Assembly: GCA_039039985.1 (NCBI GenBank)
Contig: JBCCOV010000261.1
Coordinates: 1-5,917 of the forward strand
Length of the DNA stretch: 5,917 bases
Source: JBCBWG01 sp039039985
Lineage (GTDB): Bacteria; Pseudomonadota; Alphaproteobacteria; Rhizobiales; Hyphomicrobiaceae
Direction: 5' to 3'
The notes beneath the pieces are model-generated. The model ran no database searches. It was not told the DNA's origin and was given only the letters and a program-made list of their open reading frames with translations. Position numbers and translations under genes: made by a program. How positions within the stretch are numbered: position 1 is the first letter of the stretch; each line of letters starts with the position of its first letter. Below, piece by piece: positions 5,828 through 5,917 of the stretch.

Positions 5828-5917
5828 GCGTTACGCAAGCTTATCTCGCCGCGCTGCGATTCCTGACGCGTGAGCGCGGCCTGTCGATTGCACTCGCGAT
5901 TGCCAGCGGTGCGATCG
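5824..5917 (+). CDS. Start of a probable ABC exporter (fused permease/ATPase), truncated by the window
   Basis: Thirty-one codons are visible from GTG at 5824 to the right edge: MSVTQAYLAALRFLTRERGL followed by the hydrophobic SIALAIASGAI. This resembles the N-terminus of type IV ABC exporters such as the MsbA and NdvA (cyclic beta-glucan exporter) groups, where a short amphipathic helix and a few basic residues precede the first transmembrane helix. None of the diagnostic parts (Walker A, signature, Walker B) are in the window, so the call is tentative and any membrane protein with this start would fit. The GTG overlaps the YfhO-like stop as GTGA, which points to one operon and to a product that may be exported together with, or modified by, the YfhO-like protein. 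That link is inference. Confidence 0.45.
   Translation, partial: MSVTQAYLAALRFLTRERGLSIALAIASGAI

Overview
The window looks like ordinary chromosomal DNA of an alphaproteobacterium, most likely Hyphomicrobiales-like. The basis is GC-rich sequence (roughly 60% by eye), close packing of genes, and the character of the proteins: a standalone RibD-type reductase with a 'VVAQLGQSLDGRIA' start, a YfhO-like membrane protein with an 'FAGHPQIADPQS' motif, and an ABC exporter start. The taxonomic call is an inference from protein character. No tRNA, rRNA, CRISPR array, insertion sequence or phage gene was seen.

Layout. Left block, plus strand (1-2004): the last 56 codons of a 6-pyruvoyl-/6-carboxytetrahydropterin synthase (QueD/PTPS family), a family 4 glycosyltransferase and a class I SAM-dependent methyltransferase. 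Successive genes overlap by 8 and 4 bases, so they almost certainly form one translationally coupled operon that begins upstream of the window. Middle block, minus strand (2030-3334): a standalone RibD C-terminal-domain reductase followed 18 bases later by a prokaryotic cytochrome b561. This pair converges on the left block with only 25 bases between stop codons. Right block, plus strand (3467-5917): a 786-residue YfhO-like polytopic membrane protein and the beginning of a second gene, probably an ABC exporter, which overlaps it by 4 bases. A 132-base divergent gap (3335-3466) separates the middle and right blocks and should hold both promoters.

How the genes may work together. A PTPS-family enzyme and a RibD-type reductase both belong to chemistry that starts from GTP cyclohydrolase products (pterins, deazapurines, riboflavin precursors). 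A soluble glycosyltransferase and a methyltransferase locked to the PTPS gene suggest a small molecule, possibly a pterin or a related heterocycle, that is glycosylated and methylated. This is the most interesting hypothesis in the window. The cytochrome b561, the YfhO-like protein and the exporter are membrane functions that may or may not belong to the same process; the YfhO-like protein could instead be an envelope glycosyltransferase.

Six genes are assigned with moderate to high family-level confidence. The specific substrates of all of them are unknown, and the seventh gene (right edge) is only partly visible.
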